A DNA stretch of 64,000 nucleotides from Acidimicrobiaceae bacterium (GTDB taxonomy: Bacteria; Actinomycetota; Acidimicrobiia; Acidimicrobiales; Aldehydirespiratoraceae), in assembly GCA_009835735.1 (NCBI GenBank), contig VXWX01000010.1, forward strand, positions 21,824 to 85,823, given 5' to 3'. The position numbers and the translations under genes are program-made. The notes under the pieces were generated by a model that saw nothing but the letters and a program-made list of their open reading frames with translations, ran no database searches and was not told the origin of the DNA. Below, piece after piece: positions 62,096 through 64,000 of the stretch; the first letter of the stretch is position 1; each line of letters begins with the position of its first letter.

Positions 62096-62578
62096 TTATA
62101 CGTCTAGGGGTCCGAGGTTGACGATGCCGTCAGCGGCTCCGGGTACATAGCCGTCGGGCAGCAGGTCGGGACCCACGTCCGCGAGGGGCACGAGCACGAA
62201 GTCCCGCTCATGCATGCGAGGATGCGGAACGACGAGGTCGGGCGTGCTCACACGCTCGCCGTCGATCCACAGCAAGTCCGCGTCGAGGGTGCGAGGCCCC
62301 CAGCGCACCACCCTCACCCGGCCTGCCTCGAGTTCTCTGGCCCGGCACTGGGCCAGCAGCTCCTGAGCACTGGCCGCGGTCCGAAGCCTGACCACCATGT
62401 TGAGGTACGCCCCCTGCTCCGGACCGCCCACCGGCTTGGTCTCGTACACGTCGGAGACCCCGTCGACGTCGTCGAACCCGTCCACCGCGCCCCGCAGGTA
62501 GGCCATCCGGTCTCCCAGGTTGGACCCCAGCGCCACGAACACCCTCCGAGTCGGCCCTCCATGATCCGGTGCGGTCAT
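62096..62578 (-). CDS. folK: 6-hydroxymethyl-7,8-dihydropterin pyrophosphokinase
   Basis: This 160-residue HPPK has FVALGSNLGDRMAYL, YETKPVGGPEQGAYLNMVV and WGPRTLDADLLWIDG...VPHPRMHERDFVLVPL, with the catalytic acidic pair DADL. It transfers pyrophosphate to the pterin in folate synthesis. No folP or folB gene is adjacent; the start overlaps the next upstream gene by 4 bp. Confidence 0.96.
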   Translation of the reverse strand: MTAPDHGGPTRRVFVALGSNLGDRMAYLRGAVDGFDDVDGVSDVYETKPVGGPEQGAYLNMVVRLRTAASAQELLAQCRARELEAGRVRVVRWGPRTLDADLLWIDGERVSTPDLVVPHPRMHERDFVLVPLADVGPDLLPDGYVPGAADGIVNLGPLDV

Positions 62579-63078
62579 GAGGCGGGCTTGAGCTGCTGGG
62601 CCATCGACACGATCTCACGAGCCATGGGACCGAGCTCGCGCTCCAGCAGCCGCTCGGCAATGGTGATGGCCTCGGGGCCGGTGTCGACCAGGCCCGACCA
62701 CAGCAGGTAGCCCGCCACCACACCCGACACCCGGTCCCCGATTGAATCGTGGTGGAGCACCACCCGCTGGTCGGTCGAGCGGTCCCGGATCGTGGTCAGA
62801 ATCTGCTCGAGACGCTCGGCGCCGTCGCCGGGCTCCGAGAAGGGCAGGTGGGCATAGGCCAGCCCGTGCTCGTCGTAGTCGTGGAGGTTGTAGGGAATCG
62901 ACGTGATGCTCACGATCAAGCCGATCTCGTTGCGGCTCAGCCAGATGATCTCCTCGACGCGCCGCACCCGCCGGTGGCCGACGCCATAGCCGCCGGGCCG
63001 CTCGCACACGCCGAAGCGATCGGTGATGATCCACCGGAAGCCCCGAGGCTCGATCCCTTCCGACCACTTGCTGCTCAT
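62575..63078 (-). CDS. Dual-specificity-phosphatase-like protein lacking the catalytic cysteine
   Basis: This 167-residue protein has the DSP/PTP-like layout: WIITDRFGVCER, RRVRRVEEIIWLSRNEIGLIVSIT (inner strand), AYAHLPFSEPGDG and then VVLHHDSIGDRVSGVVAGYLL at the HCx5R loop. In the loop the cysteine position is His (HHDSIGDR) while Arg is kept. It may bind phosphate without classic phosphatase activity. ATG 63078 overlaps the hpt stop, and its end overlaps folK, so it is firmly inside the operon. Confidence 0.75.
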   Translation of the reverse strand: MSSKWSEGIEPRGFRWIITDRFGVCERPGGYGVGHRRVRRVEEIIWLSRNEIGLIVSITSIPYNLHDYDEHGLAYAHLPFSEPGDGAERLEQILTTIRDRSTDQRVVLHHDSIGDRVSGVVAGYLLWSGLVDTGPEAITIAERLLERELGPMAREIVSMAQQLKPAS

Positions 63079-63644
63079 GCATCTTCCAGATCGAAGAGAT
63101 GCACCGAGGGCAGCTCCCGGTAGCGCTCGCCCACATCCAGCCCGTAACCCACCAGCCAGTCGGCCGGAACGGAGAATCCGACGTAGCGGATGCCCTCGGT
63201 GCGAGCGTCCTCCCGCACGAGCAGGGCGCACATCTCGAAGCTGGCCGGACGCCTGGCCCTCAACAACTCGGCCAGGTAGTCGGTGGTGAGGCCGGAGTCG
63301 ACTATGTCCTCCACCAGCACGACGTGACGGTCCCGCACGTCGGTGTCGAGATCCTTGATGATGCGGACCACTCCGCTGGACTCGGTGCTGAGTCCGTAGG
63401 AGGACACGGCCATGAAGTCGATCTCGACCGGCAGGTCGATCGCCCGGGCCAAGTCGCTCATGAACACGAAGGCGCCCTTGAGAACGCCGACCAGCAACGG
63501 GGGACGACCCTGGTAGTCGGCCGTGATCTCGGCACCGATCGCCTCCACGCGGGCTCGCAGCTCCTCGGGAGTGATGATGGCGCGCCCGACCGACCCCGGC
63601 GGCTTCGGCATCTGCGCCGCGGGCTGCTCCGGCGCCAAGCTCAT
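63075..63644 (-). CDS. hpt: Hypoxanthine(-guanine) phosphoribosyltransferase
   Basis: This 189-residue enzyme has LLVGVLKGAFVFMSDLARAI, FMAVSSYG, the PRPP-binding motif HVVLVEDIVDSGLT and VGYGLDVGERYRELP. It salvages hypoxanthine and guanine. It commonly follows tilS, as here (40-bp gap). Confidence 0.96.
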   Translation of the reverse strand: MSLAPEQPAAQMPKPPGSVGRAIITPEELRARVEAIGAEITADYQGRPPLLVGVLKGAFVFMSDLARAIDLPVEIDFMAVSSYGLSTESSGVVRIIKDLDTDVRDRHVVLVEDIVDSGLTTDYLAELLRARRPASFEMCALLVREDARTEGIRYVGFSVPADWLVGYGLDVGERYRELPSVHLFDLEDA

Positions 63645-63683
63645 CCTCGCACCATACCGGGCGCTGCCCGGGCCTCTACGGGG

Positions 63684-64000
63684 TCAATCCGGCGGTTGGT
63701 CCCGATGTCGGGGCTCGATGCGGAGGCGGCCCGCAGTGCGGGCCACTCGATGACCTCCGGTGATCTCGGTCGCGATGCCGCGACCCGCCGCGACGTCTAG
63801 CACCCGGCCGATCGAGGCGGCCGTCGGGGCCGAGCCGACGGCCTCAGCGATCCAGCTCCTCAGCGCCTCGGCCGCCACCGCTCGCGGTGCGGCGGCGAGG
63901 GCGGCCGCGCTGGTGGGATCGATCTCTGCAGCCAACCCGGCGATCACGTCCAGCGCTTGGGAGGCCAGATCGGCGTGGCGATTCAGAAGGGGAACCGGGT
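63684..64000 (-). CDS. tilS: tRNA(Ile)-lysidine synthetase, C-terminal part (cut by window end)
   Basis: The frame is open to the edge and reads VPLLNRHADLASQALDVIAG, then ALRSWIAEAVGSAPTAASIG and IATEITGGHRVARTAGRLRI. This is the C-terminal helical region plus start of the beta domain in TilS, which makes lysidine at the wobble base of tRNA-Ile(CAU). The SGGxDS P-loop lies outside the window. Position before hpt supports the call. Confidence 0.8.
   Translation of the reverse strand, partial: PVPLLNRHADLASQALDVIAGLAAEIDPTSAAALAAAPRAVAAEALRSWIAEAVGSAPTAASIGRVLDVAAGRGIATEITGGHRVARTAGRLRIEPRHRDQPPD

Overview
The window reads as a chromosomal segment of a high-GC actinobacterium, probably of the Acidimicrobiia or a close relative. 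This is inferred from strong GC bias in third codon positions, frequent GTG starts, a large ClpC, a coaX-panC-folK-hpt-tilS housekeeping block, hopanoid genes, a luciferase-like F420-type oxidoreductase, and secreted Calx-beta and SLH-type proteins. No 16S rRNA or tRNA gene was found, so the placement is an inference.

Left part (1-14.6 kb) is accessory DNA. It starts with a secreted Calx-beta repeat protein broken by two apparent one-base frameshifts, followed by a crotonase-fold protein and a decayed stretch with HepT-like and SDR-like remnants. Then come a small membrane protein, a beta-propeller fragment, an AbiE-type toxin/antitoxin pair and a GIY-YIG-like protein. A plasmid-like group (ParA/TadZ-type P-loop protein, small unknown proteins, truncated MobF relaxase) follows. 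Phased GCGTTC hexamer arrays lie ahead of several of these transcription units.

14.6-21.1 kb is a hopanoid operon: LpxL-type acyltransferase, hpnH, a small conserved-looking protein, hpnG, hpnA and squalene-hopene cyclase. 21.3-24.6 kb holds a LuxR-type regulator, small unknown ORFs and a tyrosine integrase. 24.8-52.8 kb is a large catabolic region. It contains an SDR, two alpha/beta hydrolases, a class III extradiol dioxygenase, a degenerate M20-like protein, a ring-cleavage-type hydrolase, a Rieske oxygenase and an amidase. It also has a complete Liv-type ABC importer (with a LivM-LivG fusion), an ArsR regulator, a cytosolic SRPBCC/periplasmic-binding-protein fusion, an acyl-CoA synthetase, a three-subunit molybdenum hydroxylase, an NDP-forming CoA ligase and a 2-keto-4-pentenoate hydratase. 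Together they look like uptake, sensing and meta-cleavage of an aromatic or heteroaromatic compound.

An IS1595-type element of about 2.65 kb, with passenger genes, near-identical terminal repeats and a visible target duplication, sits in the 3' end of the acyl-CoA synthetase and separates it from the ArsR gene.

52.8-64 kb is core genome on the minus strand apart from one polyprenyl synthase: a LppM-like/HAD fusion lipoprotein, clpC, lysS, coaX, panC, a DUF2520-type Rossmann protein, folK, a phosphatase-like protein without its cysteine, hpt, and the 3' end of tilS running off the window.
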